NCBI GenBank assembly: GCA_003116875.1
Contig: BCKT01000015.1
Location: 248,001 to 312,000 of the forward strand
Direction of reading: 5' to 3'
DNA from: Takashimella koratensis
Taxonomy: Eukaryota > Basidiomycota > Tremellomycetes > Trichosporonales > Tetragoniomycetaceae
Length of the DNA: 64,000 nt
Positions 44,910 to 56,229 of the stretch are shown here, one piece after another. The notes beneath the pieces are model-generated. The model was not told the origin of the DNA. It saw only the letters and a list, made by a program, of their open reading frames with translations, and did not search any database. Positions within the stretch are counted from its first letter, which is position 1; every line of letters starts with the position of its first letter. A program made the translations under genes and the position numbers.

Positions 44910-47067
44910 CTACCACCTAACCTCGACGTTCCCTGCCCGCGCCGCCGTCCGGACACCTTTGAATGGCTTGTACCCTACATCTCCCAAAACCTTCAACTGA
45001 TCCACCCGAAGGCCCGAGAACGCAAAGTTGTCAATCGAGAAGGACATGCTGAATGCGGGTGCCGGTGTGGATTTCGCGTCGCTGCGAGCGGTAAACCAAT
45101 AAACGTAGGGCATCTCGTCAGCAATGCACGAGTCGGAGTGGGAAGTGAAAGAAACTTGGTTTGGGTGGTAGTTGGAGCTTACGAAGAGGTGAAAGTCCCT
45201 GTGAGGGTAGGCGGGCGCTCGTTGGTTACCAGCGAGGCCAATGACCACTTCAAGACCTGCATATCGAGGAACCATGATGAACCCAAGTCAGCCTGCTTCC
45301 CCTTTTAGGACGCTCTAGATAATGGCACATCAGAGCCACACGCACCTGGCTATGTGGGTCAAACTCCCACGTCCCTCCTCCCACATGTCCATCAGGGATA
45401 TCCTGTCTCCCTGCTCCTCCTGGCCCAGCACCGACCGGGTGCCCTAGTGGTTTCCGATCCCCCGAAGCGGTCGCGTTGACGCTCGTGGATCCCGAACCTA
45501 GGTTGATGGAGATAATAATGTCCTCGACGACTCGTGGGTGACGAGAAGAGAGGGTGAGTGAGAATCGGCCTAGAAGTTCAGTACTAGTGTCCGCAAGAGT
45601 GAGGAGAACAGAGGAAGCGAGGAAGGGAGGAAGGGAGAAAGGAAGGGGGTGAAGGATGAAGGTAATACTCACCGCCTGAGTCGGTGGTGGTCACACTCGC
45701 TTTGAGTGCCAGTGGAAGCTGTTTAGGTCCCGGTGCCGTCTCGTAATCGAGCAACTTGAATCTTCCGTCGGGTGGGATGAACGATAACACTTTACTCTTT
45801 GTCCACTTGTTGTACCTAATACATGGATGGAAAGCGCAGTTTTGTAAAACGTTGGCGTTGGTGAAACTCAATATGAGGTCGGGGTTGCCGGTAAGTCTAG
45901 AGTTGCAGTTAATTAACCCAAACACCTGTGAAGCGAGGACGTTTCCTCGTCTGTCAGGTGTCAAAATATCACCCAAAACCAATCGATCAGCAAGGCGTCT
46001 CTCCTTCCTACTTTGACTAGTTCCGGTTCAAGTCACCACCCGACTCACGTATCAACAATCGCGTCAATCTTTTCCGTGATATCGAAATAGATTTCGTTCT
46101 TGTTATGTCTCACACCTTGCCGCCGCCAAGGTATTGGTGCCGACAGAGGTGAAGTTGTTGGTGTTTGCAGTCTGTTATCCTGTCAGCTCATCACTGAAGG
46201 GGCAATTTGGGCTGATACGGCAAACAGGCTTGGGATAGTATGAATATCTTCAAGCTGGAGTCATCCTTGCTCTGCTGGTACTCACCCGGAGACACCGGCC
46301 GCACTGAGAAGTTTTCGCATAAGTGTTGGCGGCAAGACGATCTCCTTCAACATGCTCGTCTCCATCGTCATCGGGTGCCCTTCATCCAACATCTCCTCTA
46401 TCAACTATTCACCGAGTTCAGCATATCCTTTAAACCTCTGAACCCATTTTGTCTAGGTCGTCAACATACCATGTAGACAATGTCAAAGTTATCTTTGATC
46501 GTGGATTCTGTTACTTCGCCGAGGTATTCTTTGAGCGTATCGAGAAAGGCATGGAGGAAGGAGAAGGCGAATAGTGGGTTGACTAGTCGTGGTTTCAGCT
46601 TGGCTCAACTTCACCCCTTTTCCTCTTTGCATCCATCTCCAACCTCTAATCTCCCCTCTCACACCCTTACTCACCCTCTTCAGCAACAGGAACGAGGAAA
46701 CTCAATCCTTCCTTCTGAACATGACACAGTGCCGCGCCTACCCCTCCACTCCCACTCATTGCATTCACCCAAACCACCGGCTCGAGAACAGCTTCATCCG
46801 ATCCAATCGGTGCGGTCCGAGCGCGGCGGAGAGCGTGGTTGAAGGCGTCGATATGGACGGAAGGGTAAGATGCCGGGTGGGCCGGGAAGTGTGAAGTGAT
46901 CAAGGGTTTCCTGGAGAGGATGAGGTGGTCAATTGAAGACAGGCTATGGCGTTCAAAGGGCACAGAGGGAGGGAGACGGAGAGAGAAGGAGGGAGGGAGA
47001 AGAAAATGGAAGAGACGGAGACGTACCCGTTCAAGTCAAGAATGATGAGCCCGTCGATCCGCGCCAT
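44910..47067 (-). CDS. APM3: AP-3 complex subunit mu
   Basis: Nine exons on the minus strand: 47067-47027, 46910-46675, 46582-46470, 46404-46286, 46171-46049, 45950-45673, 45569-45346, 45256-45183, 45081-44910, giving about 459 residues, usual for the family. It is the medium chain of the AP-3 adaptor that sorts cargo from the trans-Golgi/endosome to the vacuole. The N-terminal longin domain opens MARIDGLIILDLN and includes FLHAFLDTLKEYLGEVTES. The mu-homology domain starts IPWRRQGVRHNKNEIYFDI and continues EKIDAIVDTRGNVLASQVFG, RLTGNPDLILSFTNAN, FHPCIRYNKW, KVLSFIPPDGRFKLLDYE, then RVDQLKVLGDVGYKPFKGVR and a terminal AGNVEVRW. The terminal YKPFKGV and the VPWR-like linker separate AP-3 from AP-1/AP-2 mu. 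No phosphatidylinositide-binding Lys patch is needed for AP-3. Confidence 0.94.
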
Positions 47068-47303
47068 GATGTCGAGGTGGTCTGGGACGATGAGAAAAGT
47101 TGTAGACAGGAAGCGATGAGAGCAGCAGAGTGAGCAATGACGAACGCCGAGTGGTCGAATTCACAATATCCCTCCTGCCCTGGTGCCCTGCCTGCCTTTA
47201 GCCTCAATGTGGGGCCCCGCATCCCTCTGTCCCACTTTCTAGCATTCCACTTTGAAAATTTCCTTCTCTTGCTGTCTGTCAACCTGTCACTTGTACACAA
47301 ACC

Positions 47304-49098
47304 ATGACGACCTACTCAACGTTAGATTTCTACGCGCCTTCGTTGCATGTCAGCACACTCCTCGCGCTCTCGGTCCCTTCTGTCCCCGGACCGTCACGCG
47401 AGCCTCGGGTCCGGTCTGTACCCGTGCGGTACACCGCCAACGCGGTTGCAGATGACGCCAGTGGGAAAGAATTCGTGGCTCTCGGTCGAGTTCAACGTCT
47501 CGTTGGCGGGAAAGACAGTGTAAGTGGGCCCCCGATATGGTTTTATTGTTTTATTTCGGATTCTTGCAGGACTCGAGCTAGAGATGTTCAGCAAGAATTG
47601 CGTGCTGATTTAGGGCTCTCCCTTGGGTCCAGGTTGTCGCTGCGGACGATACCTTCCGGATATCTCGCGTCACGATTCATGATACCGAAGCTGCTTCTGA
47701 TCCCGAGGATCTCGAAGACGAGGAGACCGTTCAGGGCCCCTCGATCTCGGCTCAGGTGGTTGCGCAGTACCAAGCTCCTCATAAGCCCGGTGCGACATGG
47801 ACCGGTCTCGCTTCTTTGAACGGGTAGGTAAATCCCTCTTCATACCTCCTTTCCCCTTTACACTTCCTTGGCGTATCCGAATCATTGACGTTTTGCAGAG
47901 GTACTATCGGGGCCTTGTCCACTGGCCGACTGGTACACCTCTCCACTTCTGGAGAATTCACGACCACCCGCGTAGCTTCCCCTCTCCTCACCCTTTCCAC
48001 ACCCTCGGTAGGCGACCCGACCGACTCGACTTCTTTCGGGTCCGTATTTGTGCTCGCGGGGAAAGAAGTCGAAGTTTCGCTCTGGGACGTGGAAAGGACA
48101 TTCGCGGTACCGTCGCATATCGCTCCAGGTGATGGGAAGAGGAAGAAGGATGCTCTGGCTGCTGGGGAGGTATGGCGAGCGAAGAATGTGAGTAGCGAAG
48201 AATACGACGCTGGGTTTCTTGATTGAATTTGCATTGACGCATGTGTGCTCTTCCACTCCTGCTCTCCCCCCCTTCCCCCCCTTCGCGCTCGTTTGCTCTT
48301 TCGCAGCTGCCCAACAACTCCCTCTCCCTTCGCCCGCCCGTCCACCACCTCTGCTCCGCCTTCCTTTCCTCTTCCGTGACCGATATCGTAACCGGTACGA
48401 AATCCGGTCACGTACGGCGGTACGATACTCGCCAACGCAAGCCCGTCTCCGAATGGAAAGTCGCACGGGAAGGTGGAGTAGGTGTCGTTTGTCCTGGAGA
48501 AGCAGAACACGAGTTGTTCTTCGCCGATCATTCGAGTTTACTTGGGTCTTTGGATCTGCGAACGGGGAAGATGCTTTATTCGATTCCGTCACTTACATCG
48601 ACACCACATCACCTCCTGGTTCTCCCCGCTCTCCCTTCCTCGTCTTCCTCGTCCCGCTCCGGCTCAAGGGGTGGGGGAGGGAAACTCGGACTGGCGAGTA
48701 TCTCGTCCGACGCTACGTTCAGGCTACACCGCACGACCCCACCGCCTCCGAAAGCCGGCGGACCCTGGCCAGTCTCGGCAGAAGGGAAGAAGGGCGGAGT
48801 GGTCGGTATGGTCGGAGGTGTAGGCGTTGGCGCGTTTGTGTTCGCAAAGTTTGGACAAGGGGTCGAGGAGGAGGTGAAGAAGAAAGAGGGTGAAGAAGGG
48901 GGTGAAGGGAGGGAAGATGAGGAGGAAGGGGATGAGGAATTGGGAGAGGATGAAGAAGAGGACATTTGGGATGGGATGGGTGAAGTAGGCGCGGCTCAAG
49001 ATGAAGATGAGGATGACGAGGAAGACGAAGGTGAGGAGGAAGACGAAGACAGTGATGATGAGCCTCAGAAGGCCCCTTCCAAACGATCTCGTCGATGA
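47304..49098 (+). CDS. NSA1: 60S ribosome assembly factor Nsa1 (WDR74 homologue)
   Basis: Four exons: 47304-47519, 47633-47823, 47899-48187, 48307-49098, giving about 495 residues. A seven-bladed WD protein of early pre-60S particles in the nucleolus, working with the Rix7 AAA ATPase. The diagnostic stretch is DIVTGTKSGHVRRYDTRQRK (residues ~260-280), followed by SEWKVAREGGVGVV, ELFFADHSSLLGSLDLRTGK and LASISSDATFRLHRT. Earlier blades include GGTIGALSTGRLVHLSTSG and VEVSLWDVERTF. The C-terminal ~110 residues are very acidic (Glu/Asp runs) and end in a basic PSKRSRR, typical of a nucleolar protein. It shares a ~236 bp divergent promoter with the AP-3 mu gene. The N-terminal ~45 residues are less conserved and the start could be off. 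Confidence 0.88.
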
Positions 49099-49299
49099 TC
49101 CCTTCCCCTATTTCCTCGTCTATCCTCCATTTCCAACTCTAGCCATCCTCATGGCAAACGAGCATGAGATGTATGAAACATATATTGTTACATGAAAAGA
49201 GGGTGACTCTTGGTTTGGTGACAAGGATACAGATACAGGTTTCAGAGACGTGTATAAAGAGGTTCTTGATCTACAGTCATTGTCGTGTCTTTATCATCA

Positions 49300-52096
49300 C
49301 TAGAACACGTCTGCGTTACCGACTGGTGCCCCCGGCCCACTTGAAGCTTCTGCCTCTCCGCCTTCTTCTCCGTCTCCTGCTCCTGTCTCCCTTTCAGGTC
49401 TTTCAGACCCCTCCTCCTGCCCCTCTCCCATTGCACCCTCGCCCTGTTCGCCCTCACCCCCCGCCCCCCCTACACCCCTACCAACTCCGGCCCTTCCTCT
49501 GAGCGCACCTCCTACCCCTCTCCCTCGTCCAATCATCGCCCCTCTCCCTGCATACCCTATCCTAAACGTCGGAGCGTGGAGGCCGGGCATGTCCCCACCT
49601 ACTCCGGGGCGAGGGACGACGGGGGTTCGGGATGGTGGGAGCTGTAACCTGCGTCCGAGGTTTGTGTCGCCTTCGATATCGGGGGTAGCGGAAGAAGCAG
49701 GGTCACTTGACGCACTAGTGGTGGGACCGTCTTGATCGGTGCCGCTACGGCGGGCTCGGAGCTCGGCGAGTTTCGCCGCTGCCCGAGATGGGAAAGCACC
49801 AGGCATAGAGGGTCCAGCGTCTGTTAGGCCTCCACTACCATCACTACCAGTGCTCTTGACCGCCTGGTCGAAAGGCGTCCGCACTGTCTGACTCTGCGCC
49901 GGTTGACCCTTCTTAGCTTTGAGATCGCCAAGTACCAAAGCACCCGTATGCCGCCCTGCTGCCGTGATCGCAAACACAAACGCATCGCCCTCTGCTTCCC
50001 TTGCTTGCTCTCCCCCACCTCCCTGTGGACTCTTAAACACCACTTTTGTCGGGGTACTCGTCGGGTTCCCCGCCGTGGGCCCCGTCCATCCCGTCCCCAA
50101 CTGGCCGCGCCCGTTTTGGCCCCACGCATACATCTCACCCGTGGAAGTCAGGGCAGCGTTGTGGTAGTCGCCCGCCACGAACTGAATGACCGGCACGCCA
50201 TCGAGCTCGGCAAGCCGGTTAGGGCGGACAGAAGACCAAGGTGTGTCGGATCCGCGGGGGAGGATGGGTGGGGTTAGGTGCGCGGTGCGGAGAGGAGAAG
50301 GGGAAAGAGCCGTGGGTGGAGAGTAAGACGCGATGGTCTCGAATTGAGCGGAGATGTGCGTGATTTGTGGGGAAGAGAAGTAAGGCAGCTGTTCGGATGG
50401 AGAAGAGAGATTCAAGGACAATGGTCAGCTTGAGATCATGCACATGACTCTCTTGGACGGGCTGAGACTCACATAGACCCATGGGCCAATCAAGTTTGGC
50501 TGGACTTTGGCAACCCAGACCTCTCCGTTGGCTTTAAGAGCCAAGACAAATTCCAACCCACTTGCAATCTTGACCACTCTCTCTGTCTCTTCTCTCTTCC
50601 TTCCTCCTCTCCCTCGAACTTCCCACTCTTCCCACTCCTCTTCCGCCTTCTTCCACTCGGCCTCTTCCTCCTCCTCGCTCGGCCCGCTCCTCCCGAACCT
50701 GCCTTGAGCGCGCACTTCCTCCGCCGACGGCCTGCGCGGGACAGGTTCAATATCTACCACGCAGTCGCCACGGACCGTGCCCCATCTCAGGACACGAGAC
50801 AGGTCGTCTTCGTCTGCCCCCAGGGGTCCGAGGAGCTCGGGTTCAGGTGTCAGAGCCGCCTCGTACTCTGGTGAAAAGGGGAACCAGACGAATACCCGCC
50901 CGGTACGCGTAAGGCACGCAGAGTGCGTCCAGCCAGTCGAGAGCTGGGAGACGTGGGGCGACGACCCGGCCGACCCGGGACTCGAAGGGGACGTCAAGCT
51001 CGGGGCGGTGTGGTGGAACGCCTAATCAGATTTAGTCAGAAGCAAAACCAAAAACACATCAGAACTCATTAAAGCGAAAGGCGGAGGTGGAAAGCGGAAA
51101 GCGGAAAAGTGGTCACTCACCCTCCCCCAGGCGCGTAGTTCCCAGATCAAGTTGTCCGAATCAAGCACTAGTAAATGTTGTCTTCCCGCGGATATCGCTT
51201 CCGCTCGACACGGTAACGGGATTCTCGTCGGGTCGGGACACTGACAATTCTTATCTTCCCAACTTGGTGCGCTGAACCTGTTGAGTGTCCCATCTAGTTG
51301 TCCCCAGACCCAAACACCACCGTTCATATCGCGAGCGGTAAAACTCCATCCTCCCGCTTGAAGTTCCACGATCCCAGCTTTACCCATCTCTTCAACTCCA
51401 CCTCTCGCTTCTTCACCACCTCCCAACACTCGTCCCACTCCTCCTGCTCCCCAACCTGAACCAGTACCAATCACCCTCTCTCGCCCGGACTGCACGCTAT
51501 CCCTGAAGGCCTCAAACCAAGTCCTCCCTCGCGCCGAGGCATGGAACTGCGAAGATACTTCCATCGGCGCGTCAACACCACGGACATGACGGATAACACC
51601 GGGACCTAGTCGTGGGTCACCGGTGACGTTCCCCAGCCGGCTGTTATCGGTAGATCCCCACACAAAAGTCCGGGGACGGCGGATACCCAGGTAGACACGG
51701 CGATACCAGTCCTCGGTGTCGCGCGAGGGCGGGGCAAGTGTAGAGGGGGTGAAGGAGAAGTCGGTGAGGGTTTTGGTCCGCCAGACACTCGGGTCGAGCT
51801 GTACGCCGTCATCAGCAGTGCCATATTTACGTCAAATGTGGGGATATACTGATAGGGTACAGGAGAAGAAGGATGAGACGCACCGTGAGAGATCGAAAGT
51901 AACGACTAGTTCCCCCGAGGGAGAAGAGGTCGGCAAGAGGGAGGTCGGGTAGAAGGTATTCGAGCAGCACCTCGGCCGGGACAGAACCAAGCGATGGACC
52001 CCGAGTCGAGGCGAGTACTGGATCTGTATCAGGCGCTGTCGCCGCTGTGTCCCTTGTGGTCGTTGGGGGGGTTGTATCGTGTGTCGAGGAGTCCAT
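49300..52096 (-). CDS. SAF1: F-box and RCC1-repeat protein (Saf1-like)
   Basis: Four exons on the minus strand: 52096-51884, 51798-51121, 51021-50473, 50388-49300, giving about 842 residues. An N-terminal F-box (GSVPAEVLLEYLLPDLPLAD followed by LFSLGGTSRYFRSL) precedes RCC1-type repeats: RTFVWGSTDNSRLGN, NGGVWVWGQLDGTL, WTHSACLTRTGRVFVWF, LALKANGEVWV and the best one, AGDYHNAALTSTGEMYAWGQ with NGRGQLG. This architecture is that of SCF-associated factor 1 (S. cerevisiae SAF1, S. pombe pof9), a substrate receptor of SCF ubiquitin ligases; budding-yeast Saf1 recognises vacuolar/lysosomal precursor proteins. There is a Glu/Arg-rich insert at about 395-440 and a Gly/Arg-rich, Glu-rich tail of ~170 residues after the last repeat. 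The ATG at 52096 begins directly before a Thr-rich leader to the F-box. Confidence 0.85.
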
Positions 52097-52271
52097 GGTT
52101 GATGGTGTGAAACGAAAAGTGAACGGTCTCGCGACTGACGTCAGGTATGCGTGAGTGGCAAATAACCCACAGCCTGACAACCTGGGTATCAGCACCAGAT
52201 ACTTGCAACATCCATCCTCCTCTTCCTCTCCGCCCTCCTCTTCATACCACCCAACAGCCACAGCTCACAGC

Positions 52272-52862
52272 ATGACTCCGTTCTTTAAACCAAACCGCAA
52301 GCGCAAATCGCGTCATGAACGGCGTACCGAGCATGAGCTTAACCTAGCCTTTTCTCTTCACGAGGAAACTGATATCCTGACAAGCTCAATCTCCCACGTC
52401 TTCTCTTGCGTTGTCTGAACCACCAGATGATGCTCCAGACTTCCCTATCCGCATCCTACGTTGTCTCGACGGTAGAGGCAGGGCATCGTGTTACTCAGCT
52501 TGAACGCGGCTTGCTGCAACTGGATCCAAACTTCGCGACAATGTTGCTAAGGGAACTACTCCACAATCGATAATCTAACACGAGGACTCGAAGCTCTTCT
52601 TCCGGCTCCAGTGAGTCGGCTCTACCTTCATATCCCAGGCGAAAGGCTCCCGCTGACAGCTGCTATTGTCTCGTCATCGTTTTTGAAGCGACCAGTGCCA
52701 GACTCGACCCACATCGAAAAATCTTCGGCACGGCAAGTACTGGCGCGTCACCGACTTCATCTGGACTCGCTATTCTCGCTCTACTCTGTCGGTTTGTTCG
52801 TAAGAAGGGATATTGAGGAGTTGAGACACCAGATCCTGCTTCTACGGAGACAGGTGCAGTAA
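52272..52862 (+). pseudogene. small coding-like region in three frames
   Basis: Starting 175 bp from the SAF1 ATG and divergent to it. Frame one runs from ATG 52272 (Lys/Arg-rich, then ELNLAFSLHEETDI). A second frame covers about 52390-52572 (LNHQMMLQTSLSASYVV; RVTQLERGLLQLDPNF). A third runs from about 52553 to the TAA at 52860-52862 (SVGLFVRRDIEELRHQIL). The pieces are amphipathic, Leu-rich and in consecutive order, as if one ~190-residue protein. I could not join them with convincing donors and acceptors, so either it is a decayed or frameshifted gene or it has introns I misread. Family not recognised. Confidence 0.3.
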
Positions 52863-53183
52863 TCAGTACCAGCAGCAGTCTCTTATCCCAATAGTTTCAT
52901 GTGCCCAGAATGAGTCCATTAGAGAGAGTCAGTGTTACTTGTAGAAATGCATACACAACAAAAGGTGCACCTCGAAGCACCGTGAACTATGCACTCCCCA
53001 TGCTCTCCTAACGTGCCTTATACAATCTCTCAACACCAATGCTGGTCAATGCCGTCTAATCTCTGCTTGCGTTGCGTTGTCGTTATTTACTTTTTGTATC
53101 CTCGATTGCCCAATGTCCGTCCGTGTCTCTAACACCAGATCACAAGATCTCTCTCTTCCTCCCTCCTTACTCCAGTCCACCAC
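52863..53183. other. intergenic, 3' side of the AIF-like gene
   Basis: 321 bp, relatively AT-rich, with ordinary 3' UTR character; no gene or element recognised. Confidence 0.4.
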
Positions 53184-55399
53184 CTACGCCATCACGTCGA
53201 GGCCTTGGGCGTTGAATAGGGGCCACATGACGAGCGACTGCAAGTCCTCCACACCGTCTTGTGCGACTTTCACCCCTTCTGCTGTAGCCGAGACGTAGTC
53301 TTTCTGCAAACGAGAACAAAGGAATACACGTCAGTGATTATAACACCAAAAATCACTCGGCCAAGAGTAACTCACCAAACCAAGGGATACTTTGATAGCT
53401 GGCGGTGTTGGCTCATACGATTCGAGCGACTCTGTCTTGACACCTTCACTCTCGTCGATCAGGCGAAGGATATTCCGCGCCGCCAGATCGGCCTGGTAAT
53501 ACGCTGTGTGACCTGCCTGGATCGCGCCCGTCTCTGCACAGTCGCCAACAGCAAAGATGTGCGACAAGTCAGGCTCGTCGTCGCTGCCTGCACTGCCTGA
53601 GGCGGATGCATCGGACGCGGGCGGACTGGGTGCGTGGAGTGTGAGCGAAGCAAGGCGGTCCTCGGTGGTTGCGCGGGAAACGGACCGGGTGGGGCGGATG
53701 GGACCCTGGTGGACTTGAAGCGAAGGGAGAACGCGGATTCGGTTGGTCGTTGGGGAAATGCAGGATGGAGCCACCGAAGCGATGAGAGAGACGTGCGGTT
53801 TCTGTCCAGTGCATGGGAGCTGCAAGGTGTTAGGAACAAATCTTGAATGGAGGTAGGGTCAAACAGCTAGACTGAGAAACTCACGACGAGATCAGCCTCA
53901 AATTGTCGGCCCTTGTCCGTACGGACCACCTTGACGGTGCCGTCGAGGTTCTCGGGTTCCTCAGGCCAGGTCATGACTCGCTCGCCAAGGACGACATCGA
54001 CGCCCTGCTTCTTTAACCCCTCGAGCACCGCGACGTGCATCTCCAAAGGGTAGAGCGGGAGTAGGCGCGTTCGGGAGTGAAGGAGCGTCACTTTCTTGTT
54101 CGGGTAAACCTCCATCAAGTCGGTCGCGAATTCTGAGATAAACGTTAGACGATGAACGATGCAGACAGAGGTGAACCTGTCGCCCTGACTCACGAATACC
54201 GAGGGCACCACCACCGACAATGACTATCCGCTTGGCACACTTGAGCTGCTCCGCCTTGCGCTCCATCCACTGAATTCCGCCAATCTTGCTACCGAGCCCG
54301 CGCTCACGGTGGTCGTGCACAACCCCTGCGGGCATGTTTGGGTGTTCACCCCAGACGTTAACGGGGTCGGGCATCCCGCTGCCGAGGGCGTAGACGCAGT
54401 AATCAAAGTCGATCGACTCGGACTGCTTGGCGGGGGTCGCAGCCTCTGAGATATCAGAGTACGAGTTGCGGGCCAGGTCGGGTCGGGTGAATGTAACGGT
54501 GTGCGCGGTAAGCGAGGTGATGTTCCCCTGAATGAACTGATTGGCGTGCTTGTCGCTCTCGTGTTCGTCCGACGAGTCGAACGAGGATCGCGAAGAGGTA
54601 GGCGTCAGAGGAGGTGTCGGGAGACGGGACGCAGGAGCCGACGAGGATTCGGCCGCATCGTCAGTCGAAGTCGACTCGTCCTTGTCTTCAGGCTTGGCAA
54701 AGAGGTTGAGGTAAGGGATGAAACCCTTGGGTGCGTGTTGAGGGAGGATGGTGAATCGGGGGAAAGCATAGACGTCTGCGCATGCCCAACGCCAAGAGCC
54801 AAGGTGAGTTTGGTCGACGAAAGGTAGAGTAATCGAGGTGTAGGTTTTGATGAATAAGACCGGTGGGTGGGTATGGAACGTGCAACAGTTAGCTCGGCCG
54901 AAAATGCGAAGACCCATCCATATGGGGCACAATCTGATAACCAGGCGAAGGCGAAAAAAAATAAACCAAGAAATGGGGAAAGAACTAGGGGATGAATCCT
55001 GGTTCGCGAGGCCTGGTGAGAGGCTCGCTAGCCTTGCTGCAAGTCGTACTCACGATTCATGTGGGAATTGCGGTCGATAGAGACTACTCGCCAACCGGTG
55101 GGGAGCTGCTCTGCGAGGACTTTAGCAGCTCGTGCGCCACCGTACGAGACACCGAGAACGACAACGGTTTTCGTGGGCTGGCGGGGAGCCGAAGAGGACG
55201 AAGCGCGGGCCATGGTGGAGGAGATGGAGGTGGTAGGTAGAGAAGGTCGAGGTCGACGCTGTGTCAAGAATAGCGACGCTGGAGCCAAGGTTGAGTAGGT
55301 TGTGGAGCGCACAAGACCTCGAGCGGCGAGGGGGAAGGAGGCAGTGGGGATGGGGTCGGGGATGGAACGAGCGAGTATGTGCGATCTGCGGGAGATCAT
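53184..55399 (-). CDS. AIF/FSP1-like FAD-dependent NAD(P)H oxidoreductase
   Basis: Five exons on the minus strand: 55399-55054, 54775-54194, 54132-53885, 53819-53376, 53303-53184, giving about 579 residues. Two Rossmann motifs are clear: the FAD site VVVLGVSYGGARAAKVL (~65-80) and the NAD(P)H site KRIVIVGGGALGIQ (~300). A second FAD contact, HIFAVGDCAETG, lies near residue 475. This places it with AIFM2/FSP1 and fungal Aif1-like type-II quinone oxidoreductases. Starting at 55399 gives an Arg/Ser-rich N-terminus (MISRRSHILARS) like a mitochondrial presequence; an in-frame ATG about 62 codons later (MARASSSSAPRQ) would give a cytosolic form. A Ser/Thr/Pro-rich insert (about 140-195) interrupts the FAD domain and another lies near 440. 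A role in quinone reduction or cell death is family inference. Confidence 0.87.
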
Positions 55400-56229
55400 G
55401 CACTGAAGAGTCCGGAGGGAGGGATGAGCGCTGTGATGAGCGCTGAGTCTAGGTTGAGTGGTGGTGTTCAAGATGGTGTGGATGATGATGAATAAATAAA
55501 ATCGACCGATCCGCCCCCCAGTTTTTTTTTCTCTCTTCCCTGGCTGTGTGTTGCTCCTCTCGGTTGGGTCGCGGTCGGTTTATCAGATTGTCGAGTACAG
55601 ACTGGAACCCAGAGTCATTCGGGTTTTCGCCCCAGTGTTTCCTGGGACCTCGCGCCTTGCCCCGAGTCCCCTTGTTCCCTTGTCTTGCTTGCTTGCCTCC
55701 CTTTCGGGCGAGTCCGATTCCGGGCGAATGAGCCTGACAGTTGACCACGCTGCTCCTCCTGCTCCCTGCTCCGGCCCGAGCGGCTCCACCAATCACCGCG
55801 GGCGCCAGGTCCGAGTCTGCCTCCTGGGTGGTACTCAGTTCAAAGCCGAGAAATGACAATGTGGAATTGGAATTGGAATTGGCCCGCAAAGCCGAGAAAA
55901 TGCGGCCGACAACCCGGTTGCCAATGCGTCACGTGGAGAGTGATGTGATAATAGGCAAAAAGGGGGACTGTGAGAATACATACCCCTCTATGCTCTTGTT
56001 ATTACCTCCCCCCGGATAGCATATTTGGTCAATGACGCGGATCCACGTGACCCCCTCCTTCAGCGACCACGTCGGTGAAAATGCCGGTAAAGGAGTCATG
56101 CCGACAAAGGCGGCACAAACGGGACACATGGGACAGCGGAGGCAACCTCGCATACGGCCCGCATCGCACTGTTTGAAACTTTTACTATAGATAATCGCGA
56201 CTCTTGACCTCAATCACAACACAGCAAAC
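55400..56229. promoter_or_regulatory. divergent promoter, AIF-like gene and GAL1
   Basis: 830 bp between outward ATGs. It contains the inverted pair TTTCGGGCGAGTCCGATT/CCGGGCGAATG at about 55698-55730, a triplicated GGAATT (55863-55880), GTCACGTGGA at 55929-55938 and a second CACGTGA (56044-56050), an E-box-like site. The GAL7 element CGAACGGGAAT is absent. Confidence 0.55.
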
